Assembly (NCBI RefSeq): GCF_018320785.1
Contig: NC_054870.1
Span: 4,722,933 to 4,786,932, forward strand
DNA length: 64,000 nucleotides
DNA from: Cheilinus undulatus
Taxonomy: Eukaryota > Chordata > Actinopteri > Labriformes > Labridae
Direction: 5' to 3'
Part shown: one piece after another, positions 40,700-51,227 of the stretch
How positions within the stretch are numbered: position 1 is the first letter of the stretch
How the letters are laid out: every line of letters starts with the position of its first letter
The notes under the pieces: generated by a model
Told to the model about the DNA's origin: nothing
The model's input: only the letters and a program-made list of their open reading frames with translations
The model's database searches: none
Made by a program: the position numbers and the translations under genes

Positions 40700-41350
40700 A
40701 TTGTAGCCATATCATCTTATCCTCCTCCTCATGAACTTGACATGAACATGTTTATTCCTAAACTGTTGTAAATTACATTTTTCTTAGAGTTGTATTTATG
40801 TACAATTGATTGATTCTCTCTCACATCTTTTATGTACTTAACACTTCTTAGAGCTAAATTTTTTTTGAAATTGTGCAATTTTGTACAATGTACTTGACAT
40901 ACTACACATTTCTATAATTATGGCTGCTGTAAGCCGTAATTATTTAAATAACAAATAAATGCCTGAAATATTTCACTTTGTGTGTAATTAATATATTAGT
41001 TTCACTTTCTGAATTGAATTACTGAAATAAATGAACTTTTCCATGATATTATAATTTAATGAGCTGCACCTGTAGTTTTAAAAGCATAATCAGATAACAT
41101 TTAAAGTGATGGGGCATTGCTCTGTAGAGATAAAATTCTCACCTATTCATCTGTATTAACCACAGAAGTGTGACACATGACAGCTGATTGTCTTTTGCCT
41201 GTTCAGATTTTAATAAAGCAGTCATCTGATGTTCCATACAGTGAATAATCTGTAACGTAAACACACTGTTACACATTCAGCATTACATCAAAAATTCATA
41301 CAAGTTCAAAATAAACATATTTACATTACACACAGTGACTGGATTTGAAC
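40700..41350. other. Spacer between convergent ISL2EU-type genes
   Basis: AT-rich, no ORF. It presumably holds the 3' ends of both transcripts. I could not identify terminal inverted repeats. Confidence 0.4.
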
Positions 41351-41353
41351 ACA

Positions 41354-42249
41354 TTACATGCATTTCTGCATGTAGACATGGAAATAAAACCTGTCCACTT
41401 TGTATTTGATGACATCAAACATGTCACTGTTCTTGTAAATTCTTTGAATTAGTATGTCTTCCTCAGCTGAGACAACAAAATCACACCAGTTCATTCCTGT
41501 TATCAGCATATGCCCTTGTACTTGTGAGTAATAAGCATGTGTTTGTTTGAGCTCCAATTTGCCTGAACTCATTTTGAGATACGGGCAGTCAATGTAGCTT
41601 TTAACATTTGGACACTTAATTTCAATCAAACCAAACTGACATGGCTCTGAAGGGTCGAAAATTAACCCATCGGGAGATGCCCCCAACTAAGGGGTGTCAG
41701 GGTGGATTACAAATCCACAGGGGTAGTGATTGACCCTCTTCATCTGGCAATACTCCCAGATGGCGTCTGCCTCCATGTCAAGCCCCCTCTTCATAGCTGC
41801 AGTCTGACGGGTCCCCCGAAGTAGCCGGTCAGCCAGACTGTCAACAGAGCTCTCTCTGACCTGACAGATCTCCCTGAACCGTGAGGCGGTCAGTCTAGGC
41901 CTCCTTAACTGATGCCATTCACCACATGAACTTTGTGGTCTTGTAGCACACTCAAATTTGTGCACAGTGTATCAAGTGACCTCAAGACTTTTAATGTGTA
42001 GCTGTTGTGGTTCACTGCAGACAAACATGCAACTGGATGGCTGCAGGCGGTAATTCTGAAGAACCAGAGAAGGAGGTGGTGGGGCATCATGGAAGAGCAG
42101 GTCTCTCTTTGCTGTTGCTGGTATGACAATGGACTTCCAGCTTGAACCAGGCCAAGGGCAGAGTCAACCAGAGGAACTTCACAGCTGATGCCCATGCTGC
42201 AGGTCACCGGCGCTTCAGCTGCAGAGAAGTCCTTATACATCTCTGTCAC
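41354..42249 (-). pseudogene. YqaJ-type nuclease exon(s) of an ISL2EU-like element
   Basis: Minus-strand frames of 114, 92 and 110 aa run end to end with breaks. The last two carry RLTASRFREICQ, then GASPDGLIF and LIEIKCP, the D...ExK nuclease signature of the YqaJ/lambda-exonuclease fold, followed by a KLELKQTHAYYSQVQGHM segment typical of the domain. A TAG at about 41,687-41,689 interrupts just before GASPDG, and a frame shift near 41,950 separates the upstream part. In ISL2EU transposons such a protein is encoded alongside the transposase; its role in transposition is not settled. Ends with TGA/TAA-type stop at 41,354. Confidence 0.75.
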
Positions 42250-42259
42250 CTAGGGAAGT

Positions 42260-42970
42260 AACAAATCATTATTAACATACCATAAACAGTCCCCATACTC
42301 TGAATGAGCAACATGTGAGCATGTTACTCATTATGCACAGGGCCGCACCCCACTACAATTAATTTCATAATGGAGGACCCTTGTGTAGACATTCTCATAT
42401 TGCTTTTAGTTCAAAAAAAATTTCCCCCACTTCAAAGCAGAATACTTGTTTAAATATGTTTTATGAAAATGGGGGAAATAATAAAATTGTGAAATATCAG
42501 TGTAGGTATACCAATTTTGGTTGACATCAATTGTACTGTCCTGTGAAATCTGATATTGTTAATCCAACAGAGAGATCAGGTAAATCCCCACTGAGGCCTT
42601 TGTACAGTGTGCTCCTGTGTGAAGCATAAAACTTACGTAGGTATCATACACATATTTTCATTCAAACATTCATGCAGACTATTTTAAAGGAGTCATCACC
42701 AGGAAGTCGCATTTTTCATTGTTCTTACACGTATATTGTAGTCGGACTTTAGTTGAAACTTAATGACATCAGCTCAGGAGGATCTTTGTAAAAACCCTGC
42801 CTGTCTACCACCACCACCACCCTACCATTTCCTGCTCAGCATATGAGCTCTTACACTGCAAAAATATCTGTCTTACCTCTAGTCCCAAAGGGCTAGTCAA
42901 AACCTTGTGTGTATTCTCGTGTGAGACACAGTATGGCAGCCAGCCGCCACAAGCACAATGACATTAGAAG
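42260..42970. other. Probable intron of the ISL2EU-like gene
   Basis: No ORF. It lies between the YqaJ exon and the Penelope-like insertion. Confidence 0.35.
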
Positions 42971-42972
42971 TT

Positions 42973-43045
42973 TGAATGAATGATTGATTGAATCAATCAA
43001 TCATGAACGGATGAATGAATGAATGAATGAATGAATGAATGAATA
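42973..43045. repeat. (GAAT)n microsatellite
   Basis: GAAT/GATT repeats directly abutting the inverted start of the Penelope-like element. It may have been the insertion site or have been made during insertion. Confidence 0.85.
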
Positions 43046-43429
43046 GATGACATGTCTTTAGCTAAAGGTGAGTATGGGATGGCACATGTGATCCTATTGT
43101 TAGATTAGCTTTTTTGTTAGAAAAGTGATTGGAAGCCTCTTTTACCCACTCTTTTTGTAACCTCTTTGTAAAATCTATTTTCTAAATCAACGCTTTGACT
43201 TTTCAAGTCAGCATCTGAACTACAGATGCGGCGTATATGATGGAACCGAAAGTTAGGAAGGCTTCTCTTTAAAGAAGTGGGATGGAAAGACTGACCATGT
43301 AAAAAAGAGTTTCTATCTGTTGGTTTCCTGTATTAGATGGTGCTTAAACTTCCATTATTGTTGATAATTAGTATGTCCAAAAAGTTCATTTTGTAAGGAT
43401 CATGTGCCATGGAGAATTTCAAATGTTCA

Positions 43430-44478
43430 TGCTCATGAACCTGTGTCCAATATATGCATTTCTGCTCTTAGCAAAGGACTTTTCTTTTGTCCTACTACCC
43501 ACTGTAAAGACTTCAATGTTTACATTGATGTACAGAAATTTTTACGCAATCCGCGTCCGAAGGAGTTTTTTAAAGACTACCAAGGTTCTGCACATGTTCA
43601 TACTCCACAAGAAACCTCTGGGGCCTCCCCCTCTAGAGATATGGACACTACCGCTCATCAGGAGACACCATCATCTATTGTTTCCAGACCTAGCACTCCC
43701 TTTAAAAGGTGAATCCACCCTCATTCCCCCAAAACACAGAAATTCATCCATAGACACTTACTGCAGACTAGTAGAGAGAAACTTTTTACATTTGCTCTAA
43801 AATAAGAAACAATACAAAGTCATGCATAATCTGACCAAAAGAATGAGCTGGACACTCTGAAAAAGGACAACTTCATTGTTATTAGCAATGCTGACAAAGG
43901 TGGTGCACTGGTTATCATGGACAGAGTTTCCTATAATGCAGAGATTCTGCAACAACTAGAAAATGAGAAATTCTATCTCAAACTACCTGGTAACTCTACA
44001 ACCAAAATGCATGGTTGTTTGGACAAGCTCCTTCTCAGCAATGATATCACCAAGCAGGAACATGCCTTTATGCTGGTCAGCTCCCCCATTATCCCAGTTT
44101 TTTACACATTACCTAAGATACACAAAACTTACAGTGATGTCCCTCCTGGCAGACCCATTGTGACCACTACAGGTTCCTTAACAGAAAAAATATCTGCCTT
44201 CATAGACTATTTTCTACAACCTTGCATCACATCATTACCCTCTTACATCAGAGACTCAATTGACTTCATCAAAACCTTACAAGCTGTTGAACACAATACA
44301 GAGAATTGTTTTCTAGTCACTATGGACATTGAATCCCTATATACAAATGTTCCCATACAAGAGGGAATGAAAGCAGCTGAACTTTTCCTCCTACAAGAAT
44401 CCTCCCATACATCCAGCATCACATGCCTATTAGAGCTAATGCAAACTGTTCTGACCAACAACTATTTATGTTCGACAA
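43430..44478 (+). pseudogene. Penelope-like reverse transcriptase, N-terminal part
   Basis: The upstream region is broken over two frames (43,404-43,800). The frame from 43,917 upstream to about 43,850 reads NADKGGALVIMD, FYTLPKIHK, PPGRPIV and the motif A stretch MDIESLYTNVPIQEG. The SLYTNVP context with LPKIHK is characteristic of Penelope-like enzymes rather than LINEs. The frame runs intact to the hAT-type insertion point, where NNYLC is cut. Confidence 0.85.
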
Positions 44479-46439
44479 CAGTGTTGATTTTGTCGACTAA
44501 AACTATGACTAAAACTGTTCGTCGAAAGCCATTTTTCCATGACAAAAACTAGACTAAAACTAACAAAAATACACCTGTGATGACTAAAACTAACAAAAAA
44601 TAAGTTTAATTTTTGTCAAAATTACTACAACTAGACTAAGGGCGTACTCACACTAGGCCATCCGTACCGTGCCGTATTCTAACCGTGCTGAAGCCCATTT
44701 CACCCCCTCCCCTGTCCCCCTTTTGGCCCACACTCACACTGCTCAACGCATCCAGGCCTGGGCGCGGATACGTCACGCGCCGACGTCATCACACGAAGTA
44801 TCCACCGTTCATGACTTTATAGGTGTCGATGACTCAGTATGTATAAGTGTTGTTTTTTTAGGCTGTAAAATATCAACAGATTTATACGATATTTGATCTG
44901 ACACCAGAGGTATTTCAGCTGACACCTGACATCAGCAGCTACATTAACTATACAGAGCCCAGTGAGGAGAGAGAGAGAAAAAGCGGTTCACAGCGGAGAA
45001 TTATCGCTCACAGCATATAATCTGGAGTCTGATCAGAGTAACAAGCACTTCTGATGAATGAAACCCGGACTTTTTATCTCATATGAGCCCCTACAGCTGC
45101 TCTTCTGCGTGTCAATATACTATCTGAATCCCCGTGGAATTGTTTTACGCGCCCTGAACTGAGCCTTTTCTCTGCGTTTGGATACCTTTCAGTGGTGCAC
45201 CAAACAAGCTCTCATGTCACCAGACAGTCTGTGTTCAGAGCAGGATTAAATGTTCAGATAAAAGATGTTTTTAACAGTGACGAGAGCTATTTTAACCCTC
45301 TGATGAAAGCTGGAAGTGAATGCGCCTCAGGATTAATAAACGATGTTCTGTCCAAACGTCAGCGATCAAGATCCCAATTTCACTGCTTGGTGACATGAAA
45401 TAGAATTAGAGGTAAGTTAATTCAGTGGATGATACTTTGGTATTATGCTTTTTAGTAAGAGAGGTTAAATCAGCCGTGAGATTAACCGGCACACACTTGT
45501 CCGCATATTTGGCACTCTGCTTTACGCATGGAGGACGAAAGGTGTTATCCCGTGAGCTGCTGTTTGTCACTAAAACAAGGGAAGAAGTTTTATTTCACAA
45601 ACCAAAAAACCTCTTACAGTCATTAAAGCCTGACTTTGTTTGAAACTGGTCAGAAATGTGGACTGGACTGGGATCCATTAGAAAGAGGTCATGGAGTTGT
45701 GCGAAGTGAAATTCTTCAGCTCTTATAAAATCTTTGTAGCTTGATGAAATACAGTGAGACAAAATACATATTTCTCTCTCTCTTGAAAATCCTGCTGTCT
45801 CTGCAGCTGCTACCTCTGCTCTGGGGCGGGTCCTTTTGTTGTTACTTGATGCTACGTCACATTCCCGCGTTTGTGCTCCTTCATTTGCATCCGTGCCGTG
45901 CTTAGGCCCACCTCGTCCATCCGTGCCGGGGCCGCGAAGCATGCCGTGCCGAAGCACAGAACGATTGCACTCACACTGACCAAACATACCAGACTTTAGG
46001 CTGAAACGGGCCTAGGCACGGTAAGGATGGCCTAGTGTGAGTGCGCCCTTACAAGTAATTTATTTTTCGTCGGACATTCAAAATCTGTAGTATTTCTCCA
46101 CTGTGGGTAAATCTGTCAAAATGCAATGCATCTGTATCTCTTCTACCTCTCAGCTGTAGAAAGCAGGGACCCCAGGTTTAGCAGAGTGCAAAGAAGACAG
46201 GACCATGACTTGGTACCAAATTTAGACAAGAAAATAAATGCTTGGACTAAAAGTCAAGACTAAAATGTCAAGACTTTTTATGGAAAAAACTAGACTAAGA
46301 TGTTTTGAGTTTTCGTCGACTACAACGACAAAAATTGAAAAGGGTAGAAATGACTAAAATGTGACTAAAACTAAAATGCATTTCATTTAAAGACTAAAAC
46401 TTAAACTAAAATTAAAAATAGCTGCCAAAATTAACACTG
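44479..46439. mobile_element. hAT-type element inserted in the Penelope-like RT, 8-bp duplication
   Basis: Ends CAGTGTTGATTTTG and CAAAATTAACACTG are inverted repeats. They are flanked by exact TTCGACAA at 44,471-44,478 and 46,440-46,447. Sub-terminal ACTAAAACTATGACTAAAAC-type repeats resemble 26,130-26,625. It is interrupted by a second inverted-repeat element at 44,637-46,051. Confidence 0.92.
44637..46051. mobile_element. Inverted-repeat DNA element nested inside the hAT-type element
   Basis: Terminal inverted repeats of about 37 bp with about two mismatches: TAAGGGCGTACTCACACTAG... at the left and its complement ending ...GTGAGTGCGCCCTTA at the right. The interior is 1.4 kb with CG-rich segments and no recognised domain. 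The open frame at 45,595-45,987 (minus) runs into the TIR and is probably fortuitous. No clear target duplication outside TAA/TTA. Confidence 0.85.
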
Positions 46440-47725
46440 TTCGACAATGACTTTTTCTTACAGGTGTCAGGGGTCAGTATGGGATCCAAAATGTCTCCCA
46501 GTTTTGCATCACTGTATGTCGGAAAGTACAAACAGGACGTCGTACTGAACCCTGCAAGGAATCCTTTCCTACAGTATATTACCACACACAGAAGGTACAT
46601 AGATGACATTTTTTTCATATGGACCTCTACCGAGGAGTAACTCAGAGATTTCAATAACTTTATGAACACTCAAAATGAACATTTGAAATTCCCCATGGCA
46701 CATGATCCTTACAAAATGAACTTTTTGGACATACTAATTATCAACAATAATGGAAGTTTAAGCACCATCTAATACAGGAAACCAACAGATAGAAACTCTT
46801 TTTTTACATGGTCAGTCTTTCTATCTCACTTCTTTAAAGAGAAGCCTTCCTATCTCTCAGTTCCATCATATGCGCCCCATCTGTAGTTCAGATGCTGACT
46901 TCAAAAGTCAAAGCGTTGATTTAGAAAATAGATTTACAAAAAAGAGGTTACAAAAAAGAGTGGGTACAAGAGGCTTCCAATCAGTTTTCTAACAAAAAAG
47001 CCAATCTAACAATAGGATCACATGTGCCATCCCATACTCACCTTTAGCTAAAGACATGTCATCTATCTACTTCTAATGTCACTGGCATGTTATTGCCACG
47101 GATCCAGCCCTTAAGGATCATCTAGTAAACCCACCGTGGATTGTTTTTAAGAGACCTCTGAATCTAGGTAACATGCTGGTGAGAGCAGACTGCTCCGTAA
47201 CCCCGACATCTCACCAACCCACATTTTTGAGCACCCTGGGACCTGGCAACTATAAATGTGTTAATTGTCAACAGTGTAACTTTACTCGCAAAACGAAAAC
47301 TTTCTGTCATCCACACACAGGCAAAAGCATATTAAAGGCGTCATTTCACGTAAAACTTCTAATGTCATCGATATGCTTAAATGGCCCTGTGGACTTGCTT
47401 ACATAGAAAAAAACCTCCAGACCTTTAAAAAATAGGATTTCAGAACACAGAAGTGCCATCAGAAAACCATGACAAAAAAGTCTTGTAGCTAACCACTCTG
47501 ATCTGCAGAGCCATTCAGTTGCCTCTTCAAGTCACACTGGTATTGAACATGTCACACTCCCACAGAGAGGAGGAGGTATTAACAACATTCTCTTTTAACA
47601 TGAGGTATTCTGGATATATCCTCTTAATACATTATCACCCAAAGGTCTCATTGAAGAGATGGATATCCACCCCCTTTTATAATGTGCATGCTGTGGTTCA
47701 CCTCTGCCACTATTACTCAATCATC
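46440..47725 (+). pseudogene. Penelope-like RT C-terminal part and GIY-YIG endonuclease remnant
   Basis: After the hAT-type insertion the frame continues as VSGVSMGSKMSPSFASLYVG (motif B) and RRYIDDIFFIW (motif C with YIDD), then KMNFLDILI and YRKPTDRN. Stops occur near 46,638 and 46,770. From 47,100 a further frame shows PGNYKCVNCQQCNFT and CGLAYIEKN. The latter is a decayed GIY-YIG core in which the usual Gly after YI reads Glu. SEHRSAIR follows in another frame. The element is inactive. Confidence 0.8.
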
Positions 47726-48664
47726 CTATAGATTTATGAATTTGTGCTCCGAACTGTTAGTTGTGAAAGTCGTGTAATATTGTCTATAAACTGGTCTGTT
47801 TTGCTATTTATCACTATGCTTTATCAATGACCTGGTTTCTTAAGATTATTCAGGGTAATAGCTTCATAGAATGACAGGATCAGATGTATTTACCTCTCCT
47901 GATAGGATGACGGTTCATCTCTGACTCATCAATAGCACCCACAGTACTTCAGGCGCTGCTTTAATAATGTACTTTATGACGGCTTCTAGCCTGATAATCA
48001 TTACATTATACCGTGGAGGTTCTCAGCCCACTTATATATTTGGTTCTCTGTACTTTATCAAAGTGTAAAAATTGTTGTTTTTTTTTTTACTGCAATCTAC
48101 ACAGTCATGCTCTGGTCCTAGAGCTACATGTGCAGGATTTGTTACATTTGACTTATCTCTATAATTAGGTGTACATATAAGCACTATATCTTGAACATTT
48201 GAAATTGTAAGTATTGCACATAACCACTGGGTCGTATGTTTATGTTTTTTTGTTTGTCCTTGAAACATGTTCATGTGATGACTCTGAAATCAGATCATGT
48301 GATCGTCTATGTGATTACCTTCACCTGCATGTAATGAGGCGCTCTGCACTTGTCACTTTAGTCTGATGAAGAGCTACTCCACTCGAAATGTCACATTGGT
48401 GCAATAAATAATTATATTTTTGGAGCCCTGCAGTGTGCTAGACGTCCCTCTGTTCTCCTTTAATAAATCTACAGTATTCGGCTTTTACCTTACACCCTCT
48501 GTTGTTGCTCCACACTTTGGTTTAGCAGACAGCACAGCCATCTTACGCACAGGGCCTGGCTTCACACCCTATCAAGTTAGGCAGGATATAGTTTAGAAAA
48601 TATCACCAACACATGTATAATGACTGTACAACAGGTAAATATGCCTTTTTTTTTCTTGACTTAC

Positions 48665-48854
48665 CAAAGTTCTGGGCTTGTGCCATTGGTGTTCTCCCTC
48701 AGCTCAGCACAGGGGGGACCACTGGCACCTTCAGCTGAGAATAATGTGCTGACTGGAAAAACAAAGCCACACAGTGGTTACATAAAGTTGCTCCAGCCAC
48801 ACAGGTGCAGCTGTGATGCATCAGCTCCATAGGACTGGAATCTTTCAGTACTAC
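48665..48854 (-). pseudogene. SWIM zinc-finger exon of the ISL2EU-like gene
   Basis: Minus-strand exon with acceptor TTTTGCAG before 48,854 and donor GTAAGT after 48,665. It reads HHSCTCVAGATLCNHCVALF, a CxC...CxH SWIM zinc finger, then SAHYSQLKVP. A TGA follows at the LS codons. After a one-base shift the end reads HQWHKPR, so the copy is broken. SWIM followed by YqaJ is the expected order for this kind of protein. Confidence 0.65.
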
Positions 48855-49221
48855 CTGCAAAAGAAACATGTTATGGTTAATACTTATTAGTCTTGGCTTG
48901 TTTCATTGTTTAATCATTCTTTAGGAACACAATCTGGGTTTTTAAAATAATTTCTATATCTAATAGCTACTGAGAAAATGTCGTGTGTTACATTATTTTG
49001 TATAAAATTCCAACTGCACTAGATCAATATCCCTAATCGATTTCATTGATTCATGATATGAATCATGACTACCTACAACACCAGCGTGCACCTTAAATGA
49101 ATGACTAATTTCAGGTAAAACATAGCTAATAACAACTGTGAGAAGCACAAGAAGATACAAAAAGACCTGATGAACGAAATATTAATCAACCCAGTGGGGA
49201 CCAGCTAAATAAACTCACCTG

Positions 49222-50187
49222 TAGGGATGTAACGATAACCAGTATCACTATAAACCGTGGTAAAATTCGAGAAGGTTAGTAATACAGTTTCAAATTTGAA
49301 TTATTGTTAAAACCGTGTTTGATTACCGCACTTTGAAAACTCACGGTGATACTGCTCAATTCCTGGAGCGCTCTGTGACAGTAATGCAATTTCATGGATG
49401 CCAGCTGCCGTTAAACACCAGAGAAGAAAAAGAAGCAGCAGCACTCTCTCAGATGCAGAAGTGCGCAGTTTTAAAACATTGCAGAAGGTTGTAAAGGTTG
49501 GGGATTTCTTATAGATAAATAGTATGTTAATATAATTATATATCATAATAATATAATATAATAATAATAATATTTAAAATTTTTTTTTTACCTAATTAAT
49601 AATAGATTTATATTATTTAGTTATTATATTATTTCTTCTATTTCTCATGAAGGAGAGAACAGACTATCAGTGTGGTTCATTTGATTTGTATATATTATCA
49701 TGTTATTTTAAACACTTGCACTGTGGATTTGTTTACATGTGATTGTATTGTTCTTACATCCACATTACTTTAATATGTTTGTATGCTCATTTGATTCCTA
49801 CCTAAGGTACACCAAACAGTGAAAGTGTCTATTCTGTATCAGTTCTTCAAAGAAAAGTAATTTTATCTACAACAGTTACCCCTTACGGCCATAAGGTGCC
49901 ATCTTTAATGCACATTTATTTTTATTTATTTATGGTATTTCAATGTTTCTGCCACATTACTTTGTTTAAAGTGGAAGAGTTGCTTTTATATGCACATTTG
50001 ATTTTTATTTAAGGTACATGAAACAGTGAAAGTGTTCTTTCTGTACCAATTTTCTTAGATTCAGTGTGTGTATAAGTACTTTTTAAACATTTTGAGCACA
50101 TTTAAACAATACCGCAATAATAATGATAACTGTGATAATCTGGTCACAATAACCATTATATGAAATTTTCATATCGTTACATCCCTA
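49222..50187. mobile_element. hAT-type element inserted exactly at a splice donor
   Basis: Ends TAGGGATGTAACGATA and ATATCGTTACATCCCTA. Exact 8-bp duplication CTCACCTG at 49,214-49,221 and 50,188-50,195. On the minus strand the duplicated bases read CAGGTGAG, a consensus 5' splice site. No transposase frame is seen over 966 bp. Confidence 0.92.
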
Positions 50188-50192
50188 CTCAC

Positions 50193-50616
50193 CTGCCTTC
50201 TCTAGCCAGTGTTTTCATCCTATTAAGAGTTAAGTCACATCAAACATGAGTCTGAATCCCTAGGAACATCAGGAACACTGGGTTATAAAAAAGTGCTGGT
50301 AACAACATTGTAACATGAACAAGACGCATGCAGTAACCCAGTGGCGACCAGCAAGGTAAACTTACCTGTTATTTTATCCACTATTTTTATTATGTGCAGA
50401 TTAGATTTAAGTGTTACATTAAACATGTATAACCTTAGCTAAGCCCCCAGGAACATCGGGAACACTGGGTTGTTACAGCAACAGGCTTATGACTGTTGTC
50501 TTATCGATCCTAGCTTCAACATACTCTCAAACTGTGGGGCTTCTCAGCTTTCTTCGTGGATCTGTAACAAAATGCCCTGACAACCACTTTACCTGTGGCT
50601 TTATCTTTGTCTGACA
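50193..50616 (-). other. Candidate micro-exons of the ISL2EU-like gene
   Basis: On the minus strand: 50,616-50,593 (24 nt, acceptor CGCAG, donor GTAAAG), 50,380-50,366 (15 nt, acceptor ATAG, donor GTAAGT) and possibly 50,201-50,193 (9 nt, acceptor CTAG, donor GTGAG). All are phase 1 and would encode short Lys/Thr/Gly segments (LSDKDKAT, VDKIT, EKA). The second and third lie in a duplicated unit: a GGAACATC(G/A)GGAACACTGGG block recurs at 50,452 and 50,264. Predicted from splice signals only. Confidence 0.35.
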
Positions 50617-50757
50617 CTGCGAGGGACATAAAGTTAATACAGTTAGCACAACAACTAACGTTTACAATGAAGAAAGTACGAAACAAACACAAAGCTAAGA
50701 AATTAGCACGTTGCTAACGTTAGCTGGCCGGCTAATGTCAACACAGAACCTACTTAC

Positions 50758-50905
50758 GGTCGTACTGGTGCAAATAACTGGATATGTACAGACGAAACCC
50801 CTTTTCCTGTTTACTATTGGGAGCAGGGGAGTGGGCATCCACGATACGATGAACATCATTAATTAAAAATTTTGGCAAGTTTTGCAGACATCTTGAAAAA
50901 TTCAT
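50758..50905 (-). pseudogene. N-terminal exon of the ISL2EU-like gene
   Basis: Starts at the minus-strand ATG at 50,905 and reads MNFSRCLQNLPKFLINDVHR to KGFRLYISSYLHQYD. The donor is GTAAGTA, beginning at 50,757. Its sequence resembles the N-terminus of SWIM/YqaJ proteins I remember from fish genomes. Position upstream of the SWIM exon on the same strand supports one gene from 50,905 to 41,354, now split by insertions. Confidence 0.5.
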
Positions 50906-51227
50906 GGCGATGCAGATGAAGCCGGAAGGCAACCGGAAACGGACCTGCCGATCTCTGGCGAAAATCGGAAGTACATCAGGAGGCTTGTGTACAGATCAGG
51001 GGAATTCCCTAATCAGGGGAATTCCCTAATCAGGGCGATTCCTTCATCAGGGGAATTCCCTTACCTCATAGGATGAAAGGACGAAAGAACCATAAGACAC
51101 GCCCTTCAGCATAGCAGCAGTGTTAAATATTTAAGATATTAGATTATACACTTTGTGTTAAAATCAATCAAAACTTTACAACCGTTTTTTTTTTTTTGTT
51201 TGAAGGTAAGCTTAAAAAATAATAAAA
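50906..51227. promoter_or_regulatory. Divergent promoter region with ETS-like and kappaB-like motifs
   Basis: 322 bp separate the minus-strand ATG (50,905) from the + strand coiled-coil ORF (51,228). It has three ETS-like GGAA sites (GCCGGAAG, ACCGGAAA, TCGGAAGT between 50,921 and 50,973) and a 17-bp tandem repeat at 50,994-51,063. A long T-run followed by GAAG/GTAAGC lies just before the + start and might be a splice junction. Motif-level inference. Confidence 0.4.
50994..51063. repeat. 17-bp tandem repeat with palindromic GGGAATTCCC
   Basis: Four units of about AATCAGGGGAATTCCCT. Three hold the perfect palindrome GGGAATTCCC (51,000-51,009; 51,017-51,026; 51,051-51,060). The third unit is altered to GGGCGATTCC. 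GGGAATTCCC fits the NF-kappaB consensus GGGRNWYYCC. Confidence 0.85.

Larger units (their letters stand above)
43043..48540 (+). mobile_element. Penelope-like retroelement with inverted 5' fragment, split by nested elements
   Basis: Segments in order: an inverted copy of its own 3' half (43,043-43,429, complementary to 46,676-47,068); the forward N-terminal and RT regions to 44,478; a hAT-type insertion at 44,479-46,439; RT continuation, GIY-YIG remnant and 3' tail to about 48,540. The tail has GATGAAGAGCTACTCCACTC, a CGAAATGTCAC stretch, AATAAATAATTATA, then GGAGCCCTGCAGTGTGCTAG. Inverted 5' partial copies are a known feature of Penelope-like insertions. It sits inside the ISL2EU-like gene, between the YqaJ and SWIM exons. 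Confidence 0.85.

Noticed and set aside
45595-45987. 130-aa minus-strand frame inside the nested inverted-repeat element
   Set aside because: It runs into the terminal inverted repeat and has no recognisable domain. Probably chance in a GC-richer stretch.
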